DNA of 15,620 bases from an uncultured Clostridia bacterium (lineage in GTDB: Bacteria; Bacillota; Clostridia; Lachnospirales; Lachnospiraceae): positions 1-15,620 of the forward strand of contig CAMHMG010000044.1 in NCBI GenBank assembly GCA_946186175.1. The letters are read 5' to 3'. Every line of letters starts with the position of its first letter. The first letter of the stretch is position 1. The notes under the pieces were generated by a model. It was not told where the DNA came from. It was given only the letters and a program-made list of their open reading frames with translations, and did no database searches. A program made the translations under genes and the position numbers. Positions 1-6,044 of this stretch are shown one piece after another.

Positions 1-56
1 GCAACCACAAGGGATAGCTGGATTATTATAATTTATTCACTTCAAAACTCAGGAGC

Positions 57-80
57 GTACAATCCCACGTCATATTGTAC
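57..80. repeat. 7-bp inverted repeat upstream of the FliD-like promoter
   Basis: GTACAAT at 57-63 is mirrored by ATTGTAC at 74-80 with a 10-base spacer. It lies about 45 bases upstream of the -35 box of the promoter at 126-154. It could be an operator or part of the 3' end of a gene to the left. There is no T-tract, so a terminator is not supported. Function is unknown. Confidence 0.35.
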
Positions 81-125
81 AACACAAAGTGGATTATATT
101 TGTAAATCTTTGTCTAATATGCCTA

Positions 126-154
126 TAGACATGTTGTGTTACATGGGTTATAAT
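126..154 (+). promoter_or_regulatory. Sigma-A-type promoter of the FliD-like gene
   Basis: A -35 box TAGACA (126-131, one mismatch to consensus) and a perfect -10 box TATAAT (149-154) are separated by 17 bases. Transcription would start near 161, leaving a leader of about 55 to 97 bases depending on which ATG is used. The longest open frame begins at 153, inside the -10 box, so that start cannot be the real one. A flagellar sigma-28 promoter is not apparent. Confidence 0.65.
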
Positions 155-199
155 GTGCTTAATTATCATTATATTTAATCATGGGTTATTAGCCTCAAA

Positions 200-250
200 G
201 GAAGGAGTGCAAACCATGATTATTTCAAAACCAGTATCCAAGGAAGGAGG
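200..250 (+). promoter_or_regulatory. Two tandem ribosome binding sites for one frame
   Basis: GGAAGGAG (200-207) lies eight bases before ATG 216, and AAGGAGG (244-250) lies seven bases before ATG 258. Both ATGs are in the same frame and no stop separates them. The second start fits the protein better (MVNLNNVYNYY), but both look functional, so two N-terminal forms are possible. Confidence 0.5.
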
Positions 251-257
251 TAACTGT

Positions 258-1532
258 ATGGTTAATCTTAATAATGTCTATAATTATTACAGTACGCAGG
301 TTCTGCAGCCGCGTAATAATCAGAAGTCCAATTCATCCCATAAGAAAGATGACTTGAAAACTGTATATCAGAACATGGTTAAGCAAAACAAAGATTCTCC
401 GCTTTACAAGTTCACCTTCTCTGAGCAGATACAGGCTTATGCTATCGGAATCAAAGAAGCAGCTATGGCTTTAGATGCTGAAAGCAATTCATTAAGCGGG
501 GATAATGTCAACAACCTTTCTGAAATGAAAGCAATATCAAGCAATGAGAAAGTTGCATATGCAAAGCTTCGTGATGATGCCTCTGAAGAACTACCCGAAA
601 GCCTTACACTTAAGGTCAATTCATTAGCCCGTGGTCAGACTAATGTAGGTTATTATCTTCCATCCGGAGAGTTATCAATCGAACCCGGCAGCTATACATT
701 CGGTATTGCTATTAATGACAACGAGTATACTTTCCATATGAATATACACAACAACGATACTAATATCGAAATACAGAGAAGTCTTGCCGGTTCAATTAAT
801 GATAATGACATTGGAGTCCGGGCTTCTGTAAGAAGCAATCGTATGGATGGAACAAGTGCATTGGTATTACGCTCTAATGAGGTGGGCAAACCTGAGAATG
901 GAGATGTATTCTTCAGTTTTGATGAATCATTCTTAGAAAACGATATAACATCTATTTTGGGAGTCCAGCATATCGAAACTGCACCATCCAATGCCGAATT
1001 TTATATCAATGACAACCTGCACACTTCCGTAAGTAACAGGATATCTCTCAATCACTCAATGGATATTGACCTGTTATCAACAAGCGATGAACCTGTACAA
1101 ATTGGATATGTGCCCGACGAGGAAAAATTATCAGACAAGATAGAAGATTTTCTTTACTCATATAATGCATTAGTAGATCTATCAAAAACAAAGGAACAGC
1201 ATGGCGCCAACAGACTCTATCACGATATAACCAGCGTCGCCAACAGACACGCAGAGGAACTTAGGTCAGCAGGAATCAATATAGATGAGAACGGACATCT
1301 GATCAGATCAGATGATGAAGAACAGTTTTCAGGCACAAGATTCCAGATGCTGTTCAGTGACAAGATATCTGATTTTAAGAAAGATCTTGAAAAAGCTACA
1401 GGAAAGATGACTCTCAACCCGCTTGATTATGTCGACAAAGTGGTAGTCACCTATCCCAACACTACAGGAACTTACCCCAATCCATACAATCCATCCAAAT
1501 ATTCCGGATTGTTATTCAACGATTACAGATAA
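258..1532 (+). CDS. FliD-like flagellar hook-associated / filament-cap protein
   Basis: This 424-residue protein resembles flagellar hook-associated protein 2 (FliD), which caps the growing flagellar filament outside the cell. The recognisable part is the middle and C-terminal half: a beta-rich segment with the pattern seen in FliD hairpin domains, then a stretch with an N-A-x-F-x-I-N core (an exported FliD 'variable-DG' type motif), then a helical part containing FLYSYNALVD, typical of the FliD C-terminal helices. The canonical FliD N-terminus (MSSISGLxSG) is missing; instead it starts MVNLNNVYNYY. I recall such FliD-like proteins from motile Lachnospiraceae, but this is memory, not a search. 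The start at 258 has AAGGAGG seven bases upstream; an in-frame ATG at 216 with GGAAGGAG eight bases upstream would add 14 residues. The end is Tyr/Pro/Asn-rich. It is a single-gene unit with its own promoter. Function is probable, exact role uncertain. Confidence 0.7.
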   Translation: MVNLNNVYNYYSTQVLQPRNNQKSNSSHKKDDLKTVYQNMVKQNKDSPLYKFTFSEQIQAYAIGIKEAAMALDAESNSLSGDNVNNLSEMKAISSNEKVAYAKLRDDASEELPESLTLKVNSLARGQTNVGYYLPSGELSIEPGSYTFGIAINDNEYTFHMNIHNNDTNIEIQRSLAGSINDNDIGVRASVRSNRMDGTSALVLRSNEVGKPENGDVFFSFDESFLENDITSILGVQHIETAPSNAEFYINDNLHTSVSNRISLNHSMDIDLLSTSDEPVQIGYVPDEEKLSDKIEDFLYSYNALVDLSKTKEQHGANRLYHDITSVANRHAEELRSAGINIDENGHLIRSDDEEQFSGTRFQMLFSDKISDFKKDLEKATGKMTLNPLDYVDKVVVTYPNTTGTYPNPYNPSKYSGLLFNDYR

Positions 1533-1559
1533 GAGCCACAGTTTTCCTGAGGCTCTTAT
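1529..1559. terminator. Hairpin between convergent genes
   Basis: ATAAGAGCC (1529-1537) pairs with GGCTCTTAT (1551-1559). Inside it, after one A-A mismatch, CAG (1539-1541) pairs with CTG (1547-1549), with a TTTTC loop. The stop codon of the FliD-like gene is part of the left arm. The T-tract is weak on both strands, so termination is plausible from position between convergent genes rather than proven. Confidence 0.5.
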
Positions 1560-1571
1560 TACTGTTCTTAT

Positions 1572-1943
1572 CTACATAGAATCCCCAACTATCATCTTTG
1601 CAACCAGTGCCAGCTTGTTAAGGAATGGAATAAAATCCTCCTCCAAACAATCTGCAACAAGTCTGTAATCTCCACTACCAAGCGTAGATCCCAGATTCTT
1701 CACAGCTGTGATCATAGTCTTTTTGTCAATATAACTACTGCGCTCATTAATTATATCCGCGCATTGATTATACACTTCTATCTCCCAGTTAATACCCGTA
1801 ATAACCTCATTGAGATAATCACTTGTATCATCCCTCTCATCTGTACGCAACTCTTTGATAAGATCCTGCAATGCAGGTATAAGATTTTCACTATACGAAA
1901 TCAACTGTTTTAATATATCATGTTGTAAGTCGATTCTCTCCAT
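1572..1943 (-). CDS. Small hypothetical acidic helical protein
   Basis: This is a 123-residue protein of no family I can name. It is acidic, predicted mostly helical, with no signal peptide or membrane segment, so it is probably cytoplasmic. Its C-terminal part (DYRLVADCLEEDFIPFLNKL) resembles small proteins I have seen near flagellin and flagellin-modification genes, which fits the FliD-like neighbour, but that link is inference. The start chosen is ATG 1943, with GGAAGG about nine bases upstream; an in-frame TTG at 1967 would add eight residues but lacks a suitable ribosome binding site. It converges on the FliD-like gene. Confidence 0.6.
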   Translation of the reverse strand: MERIDLQHDILKQLISYSENLIPALQDLIKELRTDERDDTSDYLNEVITGINWEIEVYNQCADIINERSSYIDKKTMITAVKNLGSTLGSGDYRLVADCLEEDFIPFLNKLALVAKMIVGDSM

Positions 1944-1972
1944 TATATCGATCCTTCCCGAACACAACCTAT

Positions 1973-2001
1973 ATTATGCATCCATGTATAATATATCACA
2001 A
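1973..2001 (-). promoter_or_regulatory. Possible promoter of the small hypothetical gene
   Basis: On the minus strand TTGTGA (1996-2001) and CATAAT (1973-1978) are spaced by 17 bases. The -10 has one mismatch and the -35 two mismatches to consensus. The predicted leader is about 23 bases. The region is AT-rich, so chance matches are likely. Confidence 0.4.
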
Positions 2002-2105
2002 GCATACTCTTATATAATAATACAATTTACAGTATAACATAAATTTTCAAAAAAGCAAACAATCCGCATCAGCAGACATACACACAACATTTAAAGTATT
2101 ATTAA

Positions 2106-3038
2106 TTAATCCAGATGATGCAGATTATAATACCATCTAAGCACAGCCATGCCTATTATTATCACATAACCCAGAATACTTAATGCAACCGGGATCTCAT
2201 TTAAAAACAGCATTCCCCACATTGCTGCAAATATGACCTGAGTATAATCAAATACCGATATTTCCTTAGCAGGAGCATACTTATAAGCTGTTGTAATCGA
2301 AAACTGTCCAATCGAAGCACCCACACCTGCAAGCATCAAACAGATGAACTGCTTTAATGACATTGGATGAAAATCAAAAATCAAAAACGGTCCGGTGACC
2401 AGACACGAAAATAGCGAAAAACACATAACTATAATCGGTGTTCTTTCGCCTTTCTTTCCAAGCTTTCTGACAAATGCGTATGCAGTGCCCGCTCCGAATC
2501 CGCCATAGAGTCCCAAAAGAGCAGGTATAGCCTCTGCCCCGCCCGTTGGTCTTATTATGAACAACGCACCGATAAATGCTATTATAGTGGTAACTATATC
2601 TATTTTTGACGGAACTTCCTTAAGAAGTGGTATAGAAACGATAATTGCAAAAAAAGGAGATAATTTGTTAAGCATATTCGCATCTGCAATTCCCAGATGA
2701 TCTATCGCATAAAAATTGCATATCAACCCCGTGGTTCCGAAAGCACAACGCCAGAATATGTCCAGGCGGTTGCCCTTTGCAATATGAATCCCCTTGCCCT
2801 CTTTGATCAGAAGAACTATTGCAACAACTGCTGCAAAGGCATTTCTAAAAAACGCTTTCTGCATCGTCGGAAGATCGCCCGAAATCCTAACAAAGAAAGT
2901 CATAAATGAAAAACCAACCGCAGCAAAAAGAATACATACAATTCCCTTCACATGCTTGTTGCTCCAGCTAACCTTCTTACGTTTCATACTGTCCGTTTTA
3001 TTATTCACACTGCCATTGTCAACAACTGAATCATTCAT
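2106..3038 (-). CDS. EamA/DMT-family transporter
   Basis: This 310-residue integral membrane protein has the drug/metabolite transporter fold: about ten hydrophobic segments arranged as two EamA repeats. The first begins near residue 32 (GIVCILFAAVGFSFM) and the second near residue 172. A lysine-rich, polar N-terminal tail of about 30 residues precedes the first segment and would be cytoplasmic. The family exports or imports small metabolites such as amino acids and nucleotide sugars, and the substrate cannot be read from the sequence. The gene starts 21 bases after the stop of the secreted-protein gene upstream, so the two are probably co-transcribed. The ribosome binding site is weak (GGGAT), which suggests dependence on the upstream gene; ATG codon 18 is an alternative start. 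Confidence 0.85.
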   Translation of the reverse strand: MNDSVVDNGSVNNKTDSMKRKKVSWSNKHVKGIVCILFAAVGFSFMTFFVRISGDLPTMQKAFFRNAFAAVVAIVLLIKEGKGIHIAKGNRLDIFWRCAFGTTGLICNFYAIDHLGIADANMLNKLSPFFAIIVSIPLLKEVPSKIDIVTTIIAFIGALFIIRPTGGAEAIPALLGLYGGFGAGTAYAFVRKLGKKGERTPIIVMCFSLFSCLVTGPFLIFDFHPMSLKQFICLMLAGVGASIGQFSITTAYKYAPAKEISVFDYTQVIFAAMWGMLFLNEIPVALSILGYVIIIGMAVLRWYYNLHHLD

Positions 3039-3059
3039 ATCAATATTAATCCCAGTCTT

Positions 3060-3932
3060 TTACCAGCCACTAACAGACGTCCGCTTGTAAAAAACTTTTT
3101 TCCCTTTGCCATTAGTTTTTACGATGACCAATGCACCGTCAGGTCCATATTCACCACCCTTTAAATATGTCTTATATATAACATAATCCCCCTGAATTGT
3201 AAAATACCATATAGATGCATATTCAGCAGCCTTTTGATCCTTGTTAACATTATAAAGCGTCTTCTTTTTACCGTTTTTGTCTTGGAACACAAGTTTTTCA
3301 GGAAAATAATCATCGCCTGTATAGGTCTTTCCCGTACTTACAAGAGTACCCTTCGAAGTCTTGATCTTCTTTGGCTGTTTTGTACTTAACTTTACATCTT
3401 TACGAGTCTTTTGATCACTTCCGTCAAGATTCATGGAACAAACGCCTATTTCCTTATCGTATGCGTTATCGTATTGATCCACAATACGCTTGGTCTTCAT
3501 ATAAAATATTGTTTTCTTTTTTATAACAAATTGATTTCCTTTTGCAAGTGTTTCCATTGTTCCATTAGCAATGTTGACACGGACAATGGAATCATTTGAA
3601 CCATCTGAACCGAGATAGGAATCATACACTGCGTACAGATAACCGCCTTTTTTCTTCATTGAATAAAAGCCTTTGCCATCTTTACTTATTACAGTCGAGG
3701 TTTTCCCAGTCTTGATATTATAGCATTGGATCATACCGGTCTCTGTTGTGGAGAAATAAACCTTATCACCTGACACTACTGCCGAGCAGCTTCCTCCGAA
3801 ATAGTTGTTATATACGGAGTATGTTTTCGCAGACACTTCACTATCCACCGCCAGACATCCTATAAAGGCTGCAAAAAGTGTGAAACAAAACAATGTAGAT
3901 ACTTTAAATACTTTGTGTAGTAAATGATTCAT
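3060..3932 (-). CDS. Secreted beta-propeller-like (DUF5050-type) protein
   Basis: This is a 290-residue exported protein. Residues 1-35 form a signal peptide: basic start, a hydrophobic core (FCFTLFAAFIGCLAV) and a likely cut after VSA. The mature part is rich in Lys, Tyr, Gly and Asp and contains repeated blades of the form 'G-x-x-V-Y-[FY]' followed by 'N-x-x-[TG]-G' (for example DKVYFSTTETG and IQCYNIKTGKT). This pattern is usual in DUF5050 and related propeller proteins. No catalytic motif or cell-wall anchor is visible. The start is supported by GGAAGGGAT about eight bases upstream. It leads a two-gene unit with the EamA transporter. The role is unknown; extracellular ligand or surface binding is only a guess from the fold. 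Confidence 0.7.
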   Translation of the reverse strand: MNHLLHKVFKVSTLFCFTLFAAFIGCLAVDSEVSAKTYSVYNNYFGGSCSAVVSGDKVYFSTTETGMIQCYNIKTGKTSTVISKDGKGFYSMKKKGGYLYAVYDSYLGSDGSNDSIVRVNIANGTMETLAKGNQFVIKKKTIFYMKTKRIVDQYDNAYDKEIGVCSMNLDGSDQKTRKDVKLSTKQPKKIKTSKGTLVSTGKTYTGDDYFPEKLVFQDKNGKKKTLYNVNKDQKAAEYASIWYFTIQGDYVIYKTYLKGGEYGPDGALVIVKTNGKGKKVFYKRTSVSGW

Positions 3933-3964
3933 AGATTATTATCCCTTCCTTTTCTTTTTACATT

Positions 3965-3973
3965 AATATACCA
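3965..3973 (-). promoter_or_regulatory. Possible extended -10 promoter of the secreted-protein/EamA unit
   Basis: On the minus strand TGGTATATT places TATATT at 3965-3970 with an upstream TG, the extended -10 arrangement. Transcription would start near 3958, about 25 bases before the start codon. No good -35 box is seen at 17 bases. Confidence 0.35.
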
Positions 3974-4047
3974 CACCCCGACTAATAATACACTTTTTTT
4001 GTTATTATAATTCACAATTTCTATCGTGTACGTGTTTTTTTAATCAA

Positions 4048-4070
4048 AACTAATACATATCAAATTAGTT
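4048..4070. repeat. 7-bp inverted repeat beside the 66-bp repeats
   Basis: AACTAAT (4048-4054) and ATTAGTT (4064-4070) are perfect inverted copies with a nine-base loop, immediately left of the first repeat copy. A run of seven T lies just before it on the plus strand (4034-4041), and there is no T-tract after the hairpin on that strand, so a terminator is not supported. Confidence 0.4.
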
Positions 4071-4071
4071 A

Positions 4072-4179
4072 TGTGGTATAATAGGAGCACTTACTGAATC
4101 TGAGCAACGCGAAGATGAAGTTAGTGCGAGTAATGCCTGTGGTATAATAGGAGCACTTACTGAATCTGAGCAACGCGAA
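4072..4179. repeat. Two identical 42-bp direct repeats with 66-bp period
   Basis: Positions 4072-4113 and 4138-4179 are identical over 42 bases, offset by exactly 66 bases; sequence diverges right after copy 2. Each copy begins TGTGGTATAATAGGAGC, containing an extended -10 motif. In copy 1, GCACTTACT (4087-4095) and AGTTAGTGC (4119-4127) form a nine-base inverted repeat with one mismatch; the second arm is absent after copy 2. The 66-base period is a multiple of three and the plus frame from 4069 stays open through both copies to TGA 4198-4200, but there is no start codon or ribosome binding site. I read it as a non-coding repeat, possibly the remnant of a longer array. Confidence 0.85.
4138..4148 (+). 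promoter_or_regulatory. Extended -10 promoter in repeat copy 2
   Basis: TGTGGTATAAT holds a perfect TATAAT (4143-4148) preceded by TGG, the extended -10 form. The identical motif is in copy 1 with TATAAT at 4077-4082. Neither has a convincing -35 box. If used, transcription would start near 4155 and the palindrome at 4198-4345 would lie in the leader of the small gene at 4407. Confidence 0.4.
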
Positions 4180-4197
4180 ACTCTATTTTTCCTCTCT

Positions 4198-4345
4198 TGA
4201 GTTGTGCATATTATATAGCACCATAACAGACACGCTTTCGCTCCGTCTCCGTCGTAGTGGTACTAAATTCGTACGTTGTGCTCATATAAGTACCAACGAC
4301 TGCGCCAATGTCTGCTTATGGATGCTATACAAAACACACAACTCA
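4198..4345. repeat. 148-bp imperfect palindrome, structured RNA or mobile-element remnant
   Basis: The two halves pair almost end to end. TGAGTTGTG (4198-4206) pairs with 4337-4345; TATAGCA (4214-4220) with 4323-4329; CCATAA (4221-4226) with 4316-4321; CAGACA (4227-4232) with 4309-4314; GTCGT (4251-4255) with 4296-4300; and TGGTACT (4258-4264) with 4289-4295. Single-base bulges fall at 4315 and 4322 and a two-base bulge at 4256-4257. An asymmetric internal loop (4233-4250 against 4301-4308) and a 24-base apical loop complete it. In the unmatched outer block (4207-4213 against 4330-4336) the mismatches become G-U wobbles if the minus strand is transcribed, but A-C mismatches if the plus strand is. 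That hints at a minus-strand RNA. No target-site duplication is visible. I cannot assign a known RNA family. Confidence 0.7.
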
Positions 4346-4406
4346 TATACATTTTTCATTGAGTCTCGCAATTACCTAATTAATAAAAATCGAAAAGGAG
4401 AAATCT

Positions 4407-4727
4407 ATGTTTGGTAAGAAAAAATTTGACGGAGAATGTCAGGGAAGATATACAGGAGAAGGAGTAATCGACGGCAAACGCTTTAACGAGTCTAACGGAA
4501 CCGACCCTGCTGACGGAATTCAAGTCGAAGCATATATCGGCCTCAATACTGCTCATGCAGGCGGTAATATGCGCTATCCGGTATACGAATACACCGTAGA
4601 AGGCACAACCTACCGCCGTGCGAAAACAGGCGTTTCCTACAACAGCGGTCATGTATCAAAAATGAAGGATAAATCATGCACTGTACTATATGAAACAGCT
4701 AACCCCGGCAATTCAAAGGCGAAATAG
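4407..4727 (+). CDS. Small DUF3592-like protein
   Basis: This 106-residue soluble protein has no signal peptide or membrane segment. Its C-terminal half has the DUF3592 pattern: YPVYEYTVEGTTYR, then a stretch with SYNSGHVSKMKD, then VLYETANPGNSKAK, matching the family's P-V-x-Y-x-V-x-G-x-x-Y and V-x-Y-[DE]-x-x-N-P signatures. Members usually carry flanking membrane helices, which are missing here, so this is a minimal form. The start has AAAGGAG seven bases upstream. Its stop lies 12 bases from the stop of the convergent sirC-cbiK gene, with no evident terminator between. Its leader may contain the palindrome at 4198-4345. Function unknown. Confidence 0.75.
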   Translation: MFGKKKFDGECQGRYTGEGVIDGKRFNESNGTDPADGIQVEAYIGLNTAHAGGNMRYPVYEYTVEGTTYRRAKTGVSYNSGHVSKMKDKSCTVLYETANPGNSKAK

Positions 4728-4739
4728 TCTATTCCCAAT

Positions 4740-6044
4740 TCAGGATAAAAATATTAAAAGATGTTTCACATAAATCTCTTGAATCTCAGGATACTCACCA
4801 AGTCCTTTCATGACTGCATGGACTTCAAAACCTTCGTCTTCAAGCACTGTCTTCCACGATTGCCCTGTACCGAAAATATCTTTTTCCACATGATTTCCTA
4901 CCACAACCATCAGTGGAATCAATACAACCCTTGTATATTGGCCTTTCTCCACAAGCATCCGGGCAACATCTTCCTTAGACGGATAAGACTCGATTGTCCC
5001 CACATAGTAGTCATTTAATCCCTCTTTCTTAAAGACACTCTGTAATTTACCATATACCCGGTCCGCCTCCACCTTAGTGCCGTGACCTACAAGCACCACC
5101 GCTGTATGTCCATCCACAAACTCTTCGGTATGCGCAGACATTGCGTTGGCAAGGTCTTTATAATCCTGCTCTGATGATAATAATGGTGTTCCAACACACA
5201 ATTTATCAAATTTGTCATGAAAAGCATCAGCCATATCCAGGATCTTCTGATATTCTATCCCCGCCATCACATGCGTCGGCTGTATCAACAGTTCTCTTAT
5301 TTTCTTTTCTTTGGCTTTTGTCAGCGCCTCCTGAAGGTTGTCTATATGTATGCCCTCTCTTTGTTCTATCATCCCGATTATCATCTGACTGGTGAAGCAA
5401 CGGCGTATTTCATACTCCGGAAAACGTTCTTCAATCGCCTTTTCAATACCCTCTATATCCTTTTGCCTTGCCTGGAAACGAGCGGTTCCATAGCTCACTG
5501 CAAGTATCATTTTATCTAAAGACTTTTCCGCCTTATCTGCCTGTTCATCCCTCACATCCAACACTTCTCTAAGCCGTGCAGCAGCCTCTCTGACTGCCCC
5601 ATGATCCTTACCGCAGGCAGATATTCCCACCACCATAGAATCCTTTCTAACCACTCCCGGAAAATAAAAATCGCACAGACTCTGATCGTGCGCTGCATTT
5701 ACCAGGATTCCTTTTTCATGACATTTATTAACGATCTCTTCATTAAGTGCATGATCATCCGTTATTGCAAGTACAATATCTTTATTCTCCAGATCTTCAT
5801 CTTCATAACATCTTTCAACAATAACAACCTTCTTATTTCCATCCGCAAGCTCGAAAATACTTGGTTCTATCTGTGGTGCAACAACGGTAACTCCATTTAC
5901 AAAATCTACTATTGTCTTGATTCGACGCACAGCGATCTTTCCTGCCCCTACCACAAGTATATTTTTTTCTGTCAGATCCATAAACAGAGGAAAAAAAAGT
6001 TTTTCCTTTTCATTTATACTTTCCTTTTCTTTTTTCGTATCCAA
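4740..6044 (-). CDS. cbiK: Precorrin-2 dehydrogenase / sirohydrochlorin cobaltochelatase fusion (SirC-CbiK)
   Basis: This 434-residue cytoplasmic protein joins two steps of anaerobic cobalamin synthesis. Residues about 15-165 are a SirC/CysG-N/Met8-type dehydrogenase that oxidises precorrin-2 to sirohydrochlorin with NAD: FFPLFMDL, nucleotide loop GAGKIA (33-38), and CDFYFPGVVR. Residues about 176-434 are a CbiK-type chelatase that inserts cobalt: VSYGT near the start, and the metal ligands His321 (VGHGT), Glu352 (GTIESYP) and His385 (VVVGNHVEKD). The position of the conserved catalytic Asp of Met8/CysG (N-V-x-D before LCDFYF) is His119, with Asp120 next to it. The start is TTG 6044, with AGGAG seven bases upstream; a longer frame to 6152 would overlap the upstream gene by 139 bases and has no conserved content. 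The chosen start still overlaps that gene by 31 bases. It is the last gene of the operon. Confidence 0.88.
   Translation of the reverse strand: MDTKKEKESINEKEKLFFPLFMDLTEKNILVVGAGKIAVRRIKTIVDFVNGVTVVAPQIEPSIFELADGNKKVVIVERCYEDEDLENKDIVLAITDDHALNEEIVNKCHEKGILVNAAHDQSLCDFYFPGVVRKDSMVVGISACGKDHGAVREAAARLREVLDVRDEQADKAEKSLDKMILAVSYGTARFQARQKDIEGIEKAIEERFPEYEIRRCFTSQMIIGMIEQREGIHIDNLQEALTKAKEKKIRELLIQPTHVMAGIEYQKILDMADAFHDKFDKLCVGTPLLSSEQDYKDLANAMSAHTEEFVDGHTAVVLVGHGTKVEADRVYGKLQSVFKKEGLNDYYVGTIESYPSKEDVARMLVEKGQYTRVVLIPLMVVVGNHVEKDIFGTGQSWKTVLEDEGFEVHAVMKGLGEYPEIQEIYVKHLLIFLS

Noticed and set aside
4072..4179. CRISPR-like repeats
   Set aside because: Only two copies, 42 bp with a 24-base spacer that is partly complementary to the repeat itself, and no cas genes nearby.
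4069..4200. Small open frame through the 66-bp repeats giving a 22-residue repeat peptide
   Set aside because: No start codon or ribosome binding site; the open frame follows from the period being a multiple of three.
4202..4417. 71-residue plus-strand frame
   Set aside because: It lies across the palindrome, overlaps the start of the well-supported gene at 4407, has no ribosome binding site and unnatural composition.
5990..6002. Programmed frameshift at the run of eight T (minus strand) near the start of the sirC-cbiK gene
   Set aside because: The frame reads through in conserved sequence on both sides, so no shift is needed.
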